A stretch of 64,000 nucleotides of DNA from Lucifuga dentata (lineage: Eukaryota; Chordata; Actinopteri; Ophidiiformes; Bythitidae), in NCBI GenBank assembly GCA_014773175.1, contig VXCM01001325.1:36683-100682 (forward strand), in the 5' to 3' direction. The notes beneath the pieces were generated by a model. The model ran no database searches, was not told the DNA's origin, and was given only the letters and a program-made list of their open reading frames with translations. The first letter of the stretch is position 1, and each line of letters begins with the position of its first letter. The position numbers and the translations under genes were made by a program. Of the stretch, positions 1 through 11,112 are shown in pieces.

Positions 1-83
1 TGAAATGTTAAAAAATGTTCCCATGTTGACTATTTTCTTTGTTCATTTACTTCTTGTAATGACAGAACCTGGATTCTTTCCTC

Positions 84-114
<31 letters not shown>

Positions 115-143
115 GTAGTTTGTTTGATATATCAAGTTTCATG

Positions 144-149
144 TTTATT
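144..149 (-). terminator. Poly(A) signal AATAAA downstream of the GARP stop codon
   Basis: On the minus strand AATAAA lies about 530 bases after the TAG at 683-681. An A-run (plus-strand T-run 87-114) follows some 30 bases further on. If used, it would end a short GARP-only transcript. The T-run may instead be an unrelated genomic homopolymer, so this call depends on the stop codon being used rather than the weak donor GTAGGT that overlaps it. Confidence 0.4.
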
Positions 150-680
150 CATCCAAAAACTGGAAATTACATTTCTCATGTCCCCTCGCTGCTTGGAAAA
201 TGCAACCGTAGTAGATAGTTTGACTAACACCAATTAATATTCATAAAAAAAACAGTAGTTTACATTAAAAAACCAGCAGTGAACAAGATGAAAAGTCCTA
301 AGCATGGAACTGTAATAGAATATATACGTTACAATAACAAACACAGTTGGATAAAAGTTGTAAAAAGATCAATATATATGATTTAAAAACATTGTATATG
401 AAATATATATACACATCAATTACAAGTAGTAGTTTCCACTCTTAAGCACATAAATATCCTTCATAATGTTTTCTTTTTTGAAATAACAACTGTATTATTT
501 TGTAGCAGAAAAATCACAAGGTGAAACAATGAGTTTTTTTTTTGTTTTTTTTTAACCACAGATTAAATGGAAACGAAAAGAGAAGGAAAGATGAGTTTTC
601 AGATTTATGCACATCAGCAGAGACATAATCAGACACTTATTACTGGTTTATCTGTGGAAATCACTGGAATCTATCAAAAC

Positions 681-922
681 CTACTTGTCAGGTTCTGCTG
701 CTGGTTTTGGGGCTGGAGGAAGTTCTGGGGGCGGAGCCCCAGCTGATTGAAGTTGGAGGAGACACTCATTAGTCAAATTCCTCTACAGCAGCAACCAATC
801 AGAGCGAAGGATGGAGGTTTTTACCTTTAGCTTCACTTTTCACATTGATGTTTGATTTTCCACCAACAGAAACATCAGGCTGACTTTCTCTAGTCCCTGT
901 TTGATCCAGTCCATCATACTGT

Positions 923-983
<61 letters not shown>

Positions 984-3744
984 ACAGAGTGGAATACTGC
1001 ATGAACAGAGTGGAATACTGCATGAACAGAGGTATAGGTGGGCACAGTCAAAATCTTAAATCTTAAAATTAAAGGATGGCCCTGGTAGGAAGGACATTAT
1101 GAGAGTGCATATAGAAGTTTAACTATTTTAGACACACACACACACACACACACACACAAAACATGACAGACAGGGAGACATGCAGTTAGACAGACAGGCA
1201 GATAGACAGACCTGGGTGGGGTAGGTTTGGTTTTGCTTGCGTCTTGGTTCTCTGGTTTAACTTCTGTCACAGCAGGTTGAGGTTCTGCAGGTGAAAAGAG
1301 ATAAAATTTAAAATCATTCAACAGGTAACATTTAATTAAAAAAAAAAAACAAAAANAAAAAAAAAAAAAAAACTTTTTCTACAGTAAAGTTTCACTTTGT
1401 TCTCACCTGCTTTAGCTGCTTTTCCACATGCCTGAGGAGAAACAGGTCAAAGTTTTCATAAATTATTTTTTGTTTTATTGAAACCGTATCTGAGGCTGTA
1501 ATTAATAACAAAGGTGGCAGGAAAATTACATAAATGTGATCTGAACAGATTAAAATAATCTACTTTACAAATAAAGTCTGCTTTCCTCCCACAGAGAAAT
1601 AAATCCCAGAAACTCTGAATCAGCCATATCAAGCAATGAAGAGTTCATTCGCTGAAACAGATACGCTCTATTTGTACACATTTGTAAAGTTATTTTTTAC
1701 TTGTGCATTCTAGTTAATGTCAAGTTACTTGTGTTCTGTTCATTCATTTAATTTATTTGTTTAAATTTAATCCCACATTAAGTGTCACATTAATTGACAT
1801 TACCAGGAATGCACAATAAAACAACATGATTTAAAAAAAAAGTTATATCTGTTATAAAGAATCTTGAATCTTGATATTTTTTTTTCAAATGAACTCTTAA
1901 TATTTGTTTTGTTATTGTTATTATTTATGCATCATCTTTATAGAGCAGAGGGTTTGATTGTTAAGAATGAATGTATTCCTCATAGTCATTACTAATGTTT
2001 AAAGCCTTTATACAGTCAACATTATTTGTGTGTGTGTGTGTGTGTGTGTGTGTTATGAGGTTCTTTCAGGATGTCCTGACTTACCTACTTACCTGCTCAG
2101 GTTTCAGTGGCTCTTTGCTCATCAGTTCAGGCTGAGGAACGACTTTCTCCAAACCCTGACTGATCCATGCCATCATTCCCGGTCTGTGACAAAAAAAAAA
2201 AAAAAAAAAAAAGTCATCATGAGTTTCCAGCCTGCTGGCTGAGCACTAGAGGGCGCTGCAGAGCACAGACTCGTCCAGAAATACATTTCTAAAATACAGT
2301 ATTTTATATTTTTAGCAGTCAAAAGCCCGAGCAGTTGTATCATGGGATTTGTGTGAGGGAGATATTTAATTTTATGGAGCCCCTAAAGGGACATGGGAGG
2401 AGTAAAAAATATTAGTGGAAGGAAAAAAAAAACAACTCATTTTTCAAGATAATGCAAAACTTTTGCGAGATAACACAAAACTTTTGCAAGATAATGCAAA
2501 ACTTTTGCGAGACAAGGCAAAAGTTTTGCAAGACCTTGCAAAAGTATTGTATTGTGTTATTTTGCAAACTTTTGCAAGATAACACAAATGACCTAGGTCC
2601 AAGCACAAACTGAATGTCTTTATAGTTCAGTAAAGTAAAATATAAAGTAGAGTAAAACTCCAGTAAACATCGTCCCATTGTTGCCTAGCAACGGCATGCA
2701 TTTGATGACCCAGATTTACTGTCTCTCACTTCTGCTCAATGAAGGATCAAGGTTTGCGTTATCTCGCAATGCTTTTGAGTTATCTCTCAAAAGTATTGCT
2801 GCAGTTATAGCAAAGCATTGATGACATTCAACCCTCTCCAGTACTAAATCCATCAATAGATTTCCTCGTAGTTTGTTCAGATCACGTTCTCATCACAAAC
2901 AAACCCCATTTGATTGGAATCACACATAGAGGAGATGGTTTCAGTCTGGTTGTTTTGGTGTGGACCCAAGTTTCACTGCTGTATTCACATATGTCCAAAC
3001 GAACTGAACTTAAGGGGGAAATGCTCCAGGGTCCAAAACAAAAGACACGCTGTGTACATGAGCAAATACTGAACACATTCAACATCTTCATCCAAAGATG
3101 TGTTAGAATCCTGGACATGCTCCAACCTTCTCACAGCATCAGACTGATTTGTTATGAGTAATCAAAGGTAGTTTACTGAACAGTAACCAAACAGACGTGT
3201 TCCTGTCTGTTTCTGCAGCAATGTTGCATTTACTCCATCTAATACATCGATCTAGTACATCAATGGATCGCCTTGTAGTGTTCAAGTTCCCACCACAAAC
3301 AAACTCCAGAGACCATGTTCTCAACAGTCTCAGAGCAGCGGTTTTAGTCCAGACGAGTTCGATTTGCTGTGTTCAGACCTGCTGAAAGGAATCACACCAA
3401 GCACCCGAGTCTGACTGGAACCATGCAGGGGTGGAAACAGCTTCAGGCTGGATAAGCCCAGATGCATGAAGCCTCAGTGAGGAAACGAAGCAGACGACCT
3501 GCAGCTCTACAAATTCCTGGTTGGATTCACCTGAAGATAGTTTTACTCCGGCTGGTCTATTTGGCTCATTTCATGTGAACAGATGAAGGATCGTTGAGTC
3601 TGATCACTTCTTTTTCTGTTCGTTTATCACTGGATAATGTCAACAGCTGATTCATCTGCAAACTGAAGATTAAACTCAAACCATGCAGCAGCAATTCATT
3701 CTGAACGATGATGAGTTTCACAATGATTATTACCAACAGTTCAC

Positions 3745-3795
<51 letters not shown>

Positions 3796-3818
3796 CACAC
3801 ACATGCACATGCACACAT

Positions 3819-3851
<33 letters not shown>

Positions 3852-3969
3852 GAATCATTTATGCATTTACCTGTTTGTGTTTTCATCCTGTAAATAGAAA
3901 AAAAGGGGGGATGAGGAAAAAAACAAGCAAACACACAGCAAAATTCAGACCACATAACCTGATGATAAT

Positions 3970-4028
<59 letters not shown>

Positions 4029-6472
4029 AGTGTGAGTGTGTGTTACCATGTCTCGGCCTGCAGGTTGAGGCAGAGTGCTGCTGATCCACGTTATCACACT
4101 GGGCTGAGAGCTTAAAGAAATAAAACACACATTTTTAATTTGTTCCTTTAAAAAAAAATCCAATGTGTGTTTGCAAAATGATCATTTTAACTTTAGTGTT
4201 TAAAAAGGTTTTGTTCAGATACAGTTACAGCATCATAATGACACTATTGCAAATATTGTTAATAAAAATAACAACATGACCAGTTACACATTTGTACAAA
4301 CTCATAATCATCCTGTTTACAAGCACAAAGTACTGCTTTGATTTTTTTTTTTAAAGTATAAAATCATGTAACAGGTAATGAAGTTTGAAGCATCAGTGTT
4401 GTTGCTATGGTTACTAGCATTGCATGTTAACTCACCTGTTCCCCTCTGCTCCTCCTACTTCCTGTTTGTTTTTCTCTGGTTTTGCAGCTGTCAATCAGCA
4501 GGATAATGTTTGGTTATTAGGAGGATCAGCTGATTAAAACATATCGTGTTTCATACACAGTGGAGTCCAAAAGTCTGAGACCACTGTGAAAATGCTTCTA
4601 TTTTGCATTATTTTTGAATTTAATACAAAATTTTTCATTACAAATGATAATATTATCTAAACAATTTGAGTGAAAAGTTGAATCTTTGAAAAAAATGTCC
4701 ATGAATTTCAGTGTATCTTAGTATTTGGTATGCCTTCCTTTTGCTTTAATGACAGCATCACTCCAGCTGGCATGGACTCCACAAGTTTGTGCAAAACCTG
4801 ATGAGCCAAGTTATCCCAGCATGATGTGATGATGTTCCAAAGAGCTTCTTGTGATGTCAGACTTTCTGATTATTTCCACATTTACATGGAAAACATCACA
4901 GATTTTCTATGTGGTCTCAGACTTTTGGACCCCTCTGTATGAGTAATCAAGACTTTACCTTCAGTTTTGCTTTCATCTTGAAATGTCACTTTCTTCTCCT
5001 GTTCAGACACAAAATGATTTTACAACTTTCTGACATACAACTGGAAGAAATTCTTTAAAAAAAACCCAAAAAAAACAAAAACAAAAAAACTATACTTTGA
5101 CTTAAAGGAGCATGCTGGCAATTGTGAATGTTTGAGCCCAGTATAAACAACCCTGCATACACATTATGTTACCGACAATTTCCAAAACATAAAACCGTAT
5201 TTTAGTTTTCCTGTTATTTTTCAAATCCGCTAATCTTTCAAAATCAAATGTTCAGGTGATACACTCACCTTAAAATTCAATGTTTTGTCTTCTAACACTA
5301 AGAAGGTTTCTGAGAAATTTAACAGATAAACTTAATGGGCAAATTACCATGTGAGACTGCATTAAATTTCTCAGTAAAAGCCATCTTCTCGTGGGACTAT
5401 ATTTCCTGGCAGAGAAATACATCGTCTTCTGTGCAGCTCTGTGTTGAATCAGTTAAATAAAGCTACTTCAACAAAAAACTTAATAAGCATTCGCTGTTCG
5501 TTGTGATGGATTATGTATCTCTAATGTGTTTCACATCTCTACAAGTAGATTTTGAACAGTGTACTGGAATGAACTAAAACCAATGGCAGTCTGGAAGGTA
5601 GGAAAAAAAAATCTATAATGTACCGCTGCAGTAATATGTTTTAGGAAATGGTTGTCAATAACATAAGCAGTTTGTATTTATTGGGCTCATGCATGCATGA
5701 TCGCCGGTATGATCCTTTAAAGAGTCCTTCCCCACTTGACATACAGTATATATCAAACAATTAGAGGTATGAAAGTGATGTAGGATTGCCTCTCCAGCAG
5801 GCAGACAATAACACTGCTCTTGATTAATTCAATTCTTGATGGCAGTTAATCGACAATCAATTAATCGTTAACACATCTACGCATAACTTAAGAATTGATT
5901 GATAATGCATTGTGTTAAGCATCTGTCTGGCTTTTAATTTAGCTGAATATAAAGTTAAACTTGTTTCAAGTGGTATTTGAAAACAGAGAACTTTGTTTTG
6001 AAGTACAACTGTTTCAGCATCTATTTCACTGACAATTTCCATTTCTACCAGATAATTTATTCATATGTCATTCATTCATAAGTAATTAATTCAAAAGTCA
6101 ATTAACCTCCTCTAGTTTTTTTCCATTAAACGGTTTTAACTGAAATTAATTAAGTTAATTATGATTTTAACTTTCAAATGCTTATTTGTTTTGTTTTTTT
6201 TAGCACCAGCAGGATCAGACTCCACACACAGGTTTTCCATTTGTTAATGAGGAAAACACTGATCTTATCTAGAGAATGAGACAGCTTTCATATGTGAAAA
6301 GGATTTCAAATAAAAATATGTTTAAGAAGAGAACATGACTTACAGATGCAGCAGCAAGGGGCGGGGCAGCGGCAGGAGGTGGAGCTGCTGCTGCGGTCGG
6401 CTTCACCTCTTCTTCTTTTTTGGGTGGAGGCTCGGGTGGCTGAGGGACGACTTTAACCACCCAACTCAACAT
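681..6472 (-). CDS. cngb1: GARP part of rod cyclic-nucleotide-gated channel beta subunit (CNGB1), ten coding exons
   Basis: The exons, in coding order, are 6472-6344, 4998-4959, 4487-4436, 4098-4047, 3887-3871 (17 nt), 2183-2093, 1431-1407, 1284-1212, 918-825 and 742-681. I chose them because each has AG/GT borders and the phases join without a break up to 918. The product starts MLSWVVKVVPQPPEPPP, closely resembling the start of mammalian CNGB1 (MLGWVQRVLPQPP). It then carries WISSTLPQP, WISQGLEKVVPQPEL and WIKQGLEKV..QPD, giving four W...PQP repeats separated by Glu/Pro/Lys/Ala-rich linkers, which is the GARP layout. In mammals GARP proteins sit in rod outer segments and bind peripherin-2 at disc rims, and the same sequence forms the N-terminus of the channel beta subunit. 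The start ATG lies at an acceptor (TTTTTTGGTCAG/ATG), so a non-coding exon should precede it. The fourth repeat is frameshifted. The tail PAPKPAAEPDK is followed directly by TAG at 683-681, giving about 212 residues if the shift is repaired. The family assignment is firm. Whether this is a full channel gene or a GARP-only transcript is open. Confidence 0.8.
825..918 (-). pseudogene. cngb1: Fourth GARP-repeat exon with internal frameshift
   Basis: The exon enters in the right phase (AG+T) and reads MMDWIKQGLEKV. It then has GTCAGCCTGAT where the third repeat has GTCGTTCCTCAGCCTGAA. A loss of 4 or 7 bases (the V-P or V-V-P codons) shifts the frame and would end translation at a TGA about 13 codons later. 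Past the lesion the other frame reads QPDVSVGGKSNINVKSEAK and joins the next exon in the correct phase. This indicates that the original exon was 4 or 7 bases longer. No N lies in this exon. It could be a sequencing or assembly error, a segregating allele, or real loss. Confidence 0.65.
923..986. repeat. (CA)n microsatellite at the 3' splice site of the fourth GARP-repeat exon
   Basis: On the minus strand this is a (TG)n run ending TGTGTCACAG right at the acceptor of the exon 918-825, so it replaces a normal pyrimidine tract. Another CA tract lies at 1131-1157. Confidence 0.85.
2426..2810. repeat. Inverted minisatellite of AAACTTTTGCAAGATAA units
   Basis: 2430-2600 holds several 25-bp direct copies of a unit like ATAATGCAAAACTTTTGCRAG. 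2752-2808 carries the inverse form (GCGTTATCTCGCAATGCTTT). The whole looks like the repeated ends of a small inverted-repeat element, inside the cngb1 intron between exons 2093-2183 and 3871-3887. Confidence 0.6.
3741..4024. repeat. Paired CA and TG tracts flanking the 17-nt microexon
   Basis: (CA)n with interruptions at 3741-3850 and (TG)n at 3973-4024. The two tracts are complementary and could pair in the transcript, looping out the microexon 3871-3887. Confidence 0.85.
3871..3887 (-). CDS. cngb1: 17-nt microexon of cngb1 GARP region
   Basis: Pyrimidine-rich TTTTTTTCTATTTACAG precedes the exon and GTAAATGC follows it. It encodes DENTN plus two bases of an Arg codon, which is completed by the first base of the next exon at 2183. 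The phase on both sides fits exactly, and without this exon the flanking exons would not join in frame. It lies next to long CA tracts in both flanking introns. Confidence 0.6.
4556..4937. mobile_element. Tc1/mariner-type MITE in a cngb1 intron
   Basis: The termini CACAGTGGAGTCCAAAAGTC and, inverted, CAGAGGGGTCCAAAAGTCTG share about 28 bp of terminal inverted repeat (continuing TGAGACCAC). TA dinucleotides flank both ends at 4554-4555 and 4938-4939, as expected for Tc1/mariner insertion. The 0.38-kb interior has no open frame. It sits between coding exons 2 and 3 of cngb1. Confidence 0.75.
5102..5720. mobile_element. TTAA-ended palindromic MITE, copy A
   Basis: It begins TTAAAGGAGCATGCTGG and ends CCGGTATGATCCTTTAA, with the outer roughly 90 bases inverted relative to each other. 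The interior is non-coding. It is related to elements at 41990-42990 and 55621-56180 and to partial copies at 59700-60033 and 21350-21477. It lies in the cngb1 intron between coding exons 1 and 2. TTAA ends suggest a piggyBac-type target site, though TTAA may be part of the terminal repeat. Confidence 0.65.
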
Positions 6473-9400
6473 CTGACCAAAAAACAAATAAATAAATATT
6501 AAAAAAACTAAACAAAACAAACAAAAAAACGCAAAGTTACTGCTGCTGAGACATAGAACATACACATTATTTTAATTATTTTGCTAATTATTCTTTTTTT
6601 TTAAATCAAATAATCACATTTTTTATAGAAGTACATTACATTCTTAAACGCTAACTATTTTAGGGCAGAAACATTCTATCAAATGAAACTATTTTACATG
6701 TCTGTGTACACATTTACCCAAAATTCTCTAACTTTAGATAGTATCATGCTGCTTTTTTAAATATTTATTTTTTTATGGTCTTATGCATGGTTTGTATGTT
6801 TTTTTTATGTGGATGTGTATAAGTTTGCGGCTCTGAGTAAGCATCTCGTTGCTTTTAACACGTGTGTTTTAAACATATGACAATAAAAGCTGAACTGAAC
6901 TGAACTGAATTCAACCCATTTGGGATGTTTTGGATCTCTGCTGGAATTTAGAATTACTGGAACAACAACTGGACAATCAACATGGGTTGGTAAAGATGGA
7001 AACAGCACATTTTAAGAGATAAATTTTCCCAGATGTATTTTTGGAAAACAAAAGTAATAAGTGACCTGTTTCTCTGTGCTGCGATTAACAGCGTTTAGAT
7101 CATGTCTGGCTCAGTGTCACTTTGAATTAGTCTGACTTGGTTTTATTCTAATCCAGGATGACCGAGGGAACTGTTACTATGCTAATTAAACATTAAAGCT
7201 TTTTGCTAGTTTAATTTATTGCACATTTATAAGCAATTATATAAAAGACAAAAGAATCCCNAAAAAAAAAAAAAATTAAATTAAATTAAATTAAAAAAAC
7301 TAATCATACTGTGTGCATACTTTGGAAAAGAATAAAGTCTTGTATTTCATGCAGGAGAGGTGAGAAGCTGTAGGTCATATCCTCTGAACATTCAAACAGG
7401 GTCAACCAAACCCTCCTCAAATACAAAAAAACAACTACAAGTCCAAAACAATTAAATAAATACAATAAATCAAAGATGATAAGAAACTCACAGGATTATA
7501 ATTGTGATGATAATAATGTCAGATTCAATAATTTTTTTTTTTTTTTTTTTTTTTTTTGTAAACTATAAAGAGATGTTGACTGGTATCCAAATATGAATTC
7601 CATAAGGTGGTGCATTTGTATCTAAAATTAAATCAAGCCACATTATTAGAACAAAATGAAAGGTGAAGGTGTTTAGACTGTGTAGTACGGTGCAAATTAA
7701 TGAATGAATTACTGAATTTGTACAAAAGAAATGTGTATAGAAATGTGTATATGTATAGATAGTAACAGTGAACAGTGAAATAAAATTTTGTTAATAAATA
7801 TACAAGCTAGCCAGCCAAACAGCTGGATAACCAGCTTGTTACAGCATTAACTACCATGTATTTACAATGTTAATGGTGTAATAGTGCAACCAAATGTCAA
7901 TTGTTACCTATAATTATGTTATTTTAATACATAGAATTGATAAAGCAAATCTTAAGTACAGTGTTGTATGTAACCTCAGCCTGTTTATGCTCTCTCTGTA
8001 AAACTGTTATATAGAGAAGATATGTAACTCAGGCCACATGTGTAAAAAAATGAAATAACATTGGAATATATGGGAGTATTTTCCCATTTCCCATGTTAAA
8101 AATAATATTATAATAGCTGGATAACCAGTTGTCTCCTCAAGCAATCGGTCAGTAAGCTCAATAGATAATTTACATTAACATCACCAAGTACATGTATGTT
8201 TGCAACAATGGTACAGTAACTCAGTGTGTGAAGTGATTGCTGATGCTGCAGACACGTCAGATAAAGCCTGAACTTCCTGCATTCAGACAGACAGAATCAA
8301 ACTGCACAGCCTGATGACAGGTTTATAGCAGCTGGTTAACAAAGTGACAACCACCTGAGCAGCGGAGCAGAAAACAGCGACTTCCTGCTAAACACGAGCT
8401 CGCTTCAGTGCAGCAGCTCCTTTCTGCCTCCATGAGGAAAAAAAAGGGCTTTTAAAAAAAATTGTAACATGAAAATTTTCTTGAAAAGGATATTTTTCTT
8501 TTTTCCCATGAGGCATCATTGGATCAATTTAATGTACACTATGGAAAGGATCACTTTTAACTTCAGAATTCAGACAGATACATTTTTTGGAGTATATTGG
8601 GATAAATGGATTATTTATATTAAGTCTATAAAACCAAATTTTGTATGAAGTAACATGCTAAATTATAGTGTCCTGACAGTTAAGATTTCCTTCCTCTTGG
8701 AATGTGTAACCCTTTTCACTTTTCATTTTTCTTATGTTTTTTTTTTTTGTTTCTAATATATTTTACTGGGATAGACCAGTCTGTTCTTAGCATGAAATGT
8801 ATTTTTTGCAACTGTGTTAATGTTAAAAAAAAAATAAATAAAATAATATATATATATCAAAAAGTGAATTTAAAAAAAGAGAATATTTTTCATTTTTCCC
8901 AGTAGGCATCATTAATGCAAGCATAAAGTTGAAACCCCCATCAGCTTCCAATCAAACACACCTAAAGGAGTCTGAGGTGCTGCTGCCAGGAATCAAACCC
9001 GAGTCTGTTTCAACATTTTAACAAATATTTCAGTTATTTAATACTTTTATGCCGTCACACATTTTCTTATTATTACATCATAATTTACCTTATTTAAAAA
9101 AACAAAAAAAACAAGCAGATATATCATGATGTGAAATGTAGGTTGACTGATAAGTTGTGAGCCTGACTCATACGGGTCTGTAATATTTCAGAAATAATAT
9201 CCTGAGTTTTATTTTTTTTTATTTATTTATTTTATTTGAGCTCAGTGATTGTAACTTAAAGGTTCCCGAGACTCCATTAGGCCAACATGCAGTGATTATG
9301 TATAAAATTTAATGTAAGCGTTGACTGATAAGTAGTGAGCCTCACATTAAAAGCTTTAACTCAGAGGCATTGCAGTTCTTTATTTTCTATCATAATCTCC

Positions 9401-10136
9401 CTCTAACTTGTCACATTTTCACCAATGATGATGGAGGAATTTATCCCAGTTTCATTTACGTCCCAATAAAAAAAAAAAAAAATCCATCCTCCACAGCTGA
9501 TGTGATGTCATCATCTGAGGTCAAACAGGTTCCAGCTGAAGACTTTTTCATGTTTTCTGAAAGCATGGTGGCGCTGAACTAGTTCAAAACCACAATCACA
9601 GCATGTTTTCCACATGTGTTCATCTTTTGCAGCTTACAAAGGCCTCGAGTACATCTGGAACTTGTAAGTTAGAACCACTGAGATCAAATGAGAAACAACT
9701 CAGACATAAGTTTACTTCCAGGAAAATATTACAGCACTGCTGACTTCCTGTTGTGTCAGGCTGACAATGCAGCACATTCATCATTCTGTGCACATACTAA
9801 AACCAGGACCACTGCGCTCATTAACAGTGGAATATAATAAAATATAGAATGAGACATATATCATGTCTCATTCTAAGCATGTTGTAATACAAGATAATGT
9901 TGTTACAAGAAATATCTGCTGGTATTTGTAAAGAGGAAAACATCATTATAACATATAAACATTTTTATTTATTTATCTTCTTACATAAAATATCTCTTTC
10001 TTTACTGCTACAACTAGAAATTGAGCAATGTTTGATTTTTTTTTCCTGTGGAAGAAGGATGTTGCTGTATGTGATAAGCCAATCAGGTCTGAGATGATTT
10101 CTAGGACTGAGATATTGAAAATTATTTCAGATGTAT

Positions 10137-10179
<43 letters not shown>

Positions 10180-10484
10180 TTTTCAACACTCGTGCAAACC
10201 TGCTGGATGCTCTGCTGGCTTCATCTTTACACATCAATAAACACGCATCAACTACAAAATACTAAAAGTCAAATCACCAAGAGAAATATGAAAGTTAAAA
10301 TCTAAAAACCAAAAGAAGCATTGACCCAGTAATAATCCTGATAACAAACAAACAAACAAACAAACAAACAAACAAACAAACAAACAAACAGATCAGCAGC
10401 AAATCCACTCAGCTCTGTGCTGTTTCTACTGCTGACAGCTGAATTCTGCTTTGTTTTAGGTGTGAGAGGTGGTGTAATGTCGTG

Positions 10485-10526
<42 letters not shown>

Positions 10527-10639
10527 TCTTGTTATGGATGTATTGTGTGTGTTATAGTGTAGCTGTGTGGTCTTAATGTTGCTCTGGGTTTGCTGTGGGG
10601 TTTGTGTGTGTGCTGCTTATTGAGGTCTCTAGATCCTAC
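6473..10639. other. Large 5' intron of cngb1 (inferred), repeats only
   Basis: No coding exon is recognised. It holds a LINE/SINE-like tail ending in (ACTGA)n at 6820-6912, an N-containing A-run at 7261-7275, a T-run at 7532-7557, two copies of a GATAAGTWGTGAGCCT repeat at 9145-9165 and 9327-9347 (a third is at 20702-20722), a (TTTA)n tract at 10134-10183, a (CAAA)n tract at 10344-10390 and a TG tract at 10487-10524. A pair of direct repeats (TTTTTTCCCATGAGGCATCATT-like) lies at 8491-8520 and 8885-8914. Confidence 0.6.
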
Positions 10640-10730
10640 CTGAGTATCTCAGCGAGGCTCCAGCAGTCTCTCTCAGATCTGGCTGATGGTGGCGAAGCGT
10701 TGCAGACCTGTAGGATCTGAGTGCTGTGCA
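10640..10730 (-). other. cngb1: Probable non-coding first exon of cngb1
   Basis: The coding exon at 6472 begins exactly at an acceptor, so an upstream exon is needed. On the minus strand this stretch has no ATG, ends in GATACTCAG followed by a good donor GTAGGATC, and its 5' end meets a group of TAATCC motifs. It is not repetitive. The exact transcription start is not visible. Another candidate region at 8220-8430 is weaker because its donor is poor. Confidence 0.35.
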
Positions 10731-10812
10731 GGATTAGATACAAGACTGCAGCTAACAGGATTAGAAAGGAAGAAGGAGAGAGCTGGATGGACGAGACAAT
10801 ACTCAGATTAGA
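10731..10812 (-). promoter_or_regulatory. CRX/OTX-like site cluster, candidate rod photoreceptor promoter
   Basis: Plus-strand GGATTA at 10731-10736 and 10758-10763, and AGATTA at 10805-10810, read TAATCC, TAATCC and TAATCT on the minus strand, which is the strand of cngb1. TAATCC is the preferred core of the photoreceptor homeodomain factors CRX and OTX2. Three within 80 bp, at the 5' edge of the proposed first exon, fit a gene expected to be rod-specific. No TATA box is obvious. Confidence 0.35.
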
Positions 10813-11112
10813 GCTGCAATAGCTGCAATGTGAAGGAAACCTCGAGGTAACCTCACCTGATCCTCAGGCTGATCAAACTCACCTCTCATGCATCATCATC
10901 CAGCATTTCACTCTCACAAAAAAAAAGCAATGAATAATCATTTTCCATCTTACTTAAACTCCCCCAGGTCAATCTCTTGTAGTTAAACAAGTGTGTCTAT
11001 GTCAATTCAAAGGCACTAAAATCTTAGTTTTGACGTTAAACATGTGATTTTTGCACCAAACTACACTAATAAACAAGATTTTTGGACACTTTATTAAATG
11101 TCATATTTAGAG

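Noticed and set aside
8220..8430. Alternative first exon of cngb1
   Set aside because: Unique sequence, but the only donor-like site (CTCAG/GTGGTT) is weak and no photoreceptor motif cluster is present. The 10.64-10.73 kb candidate is better.
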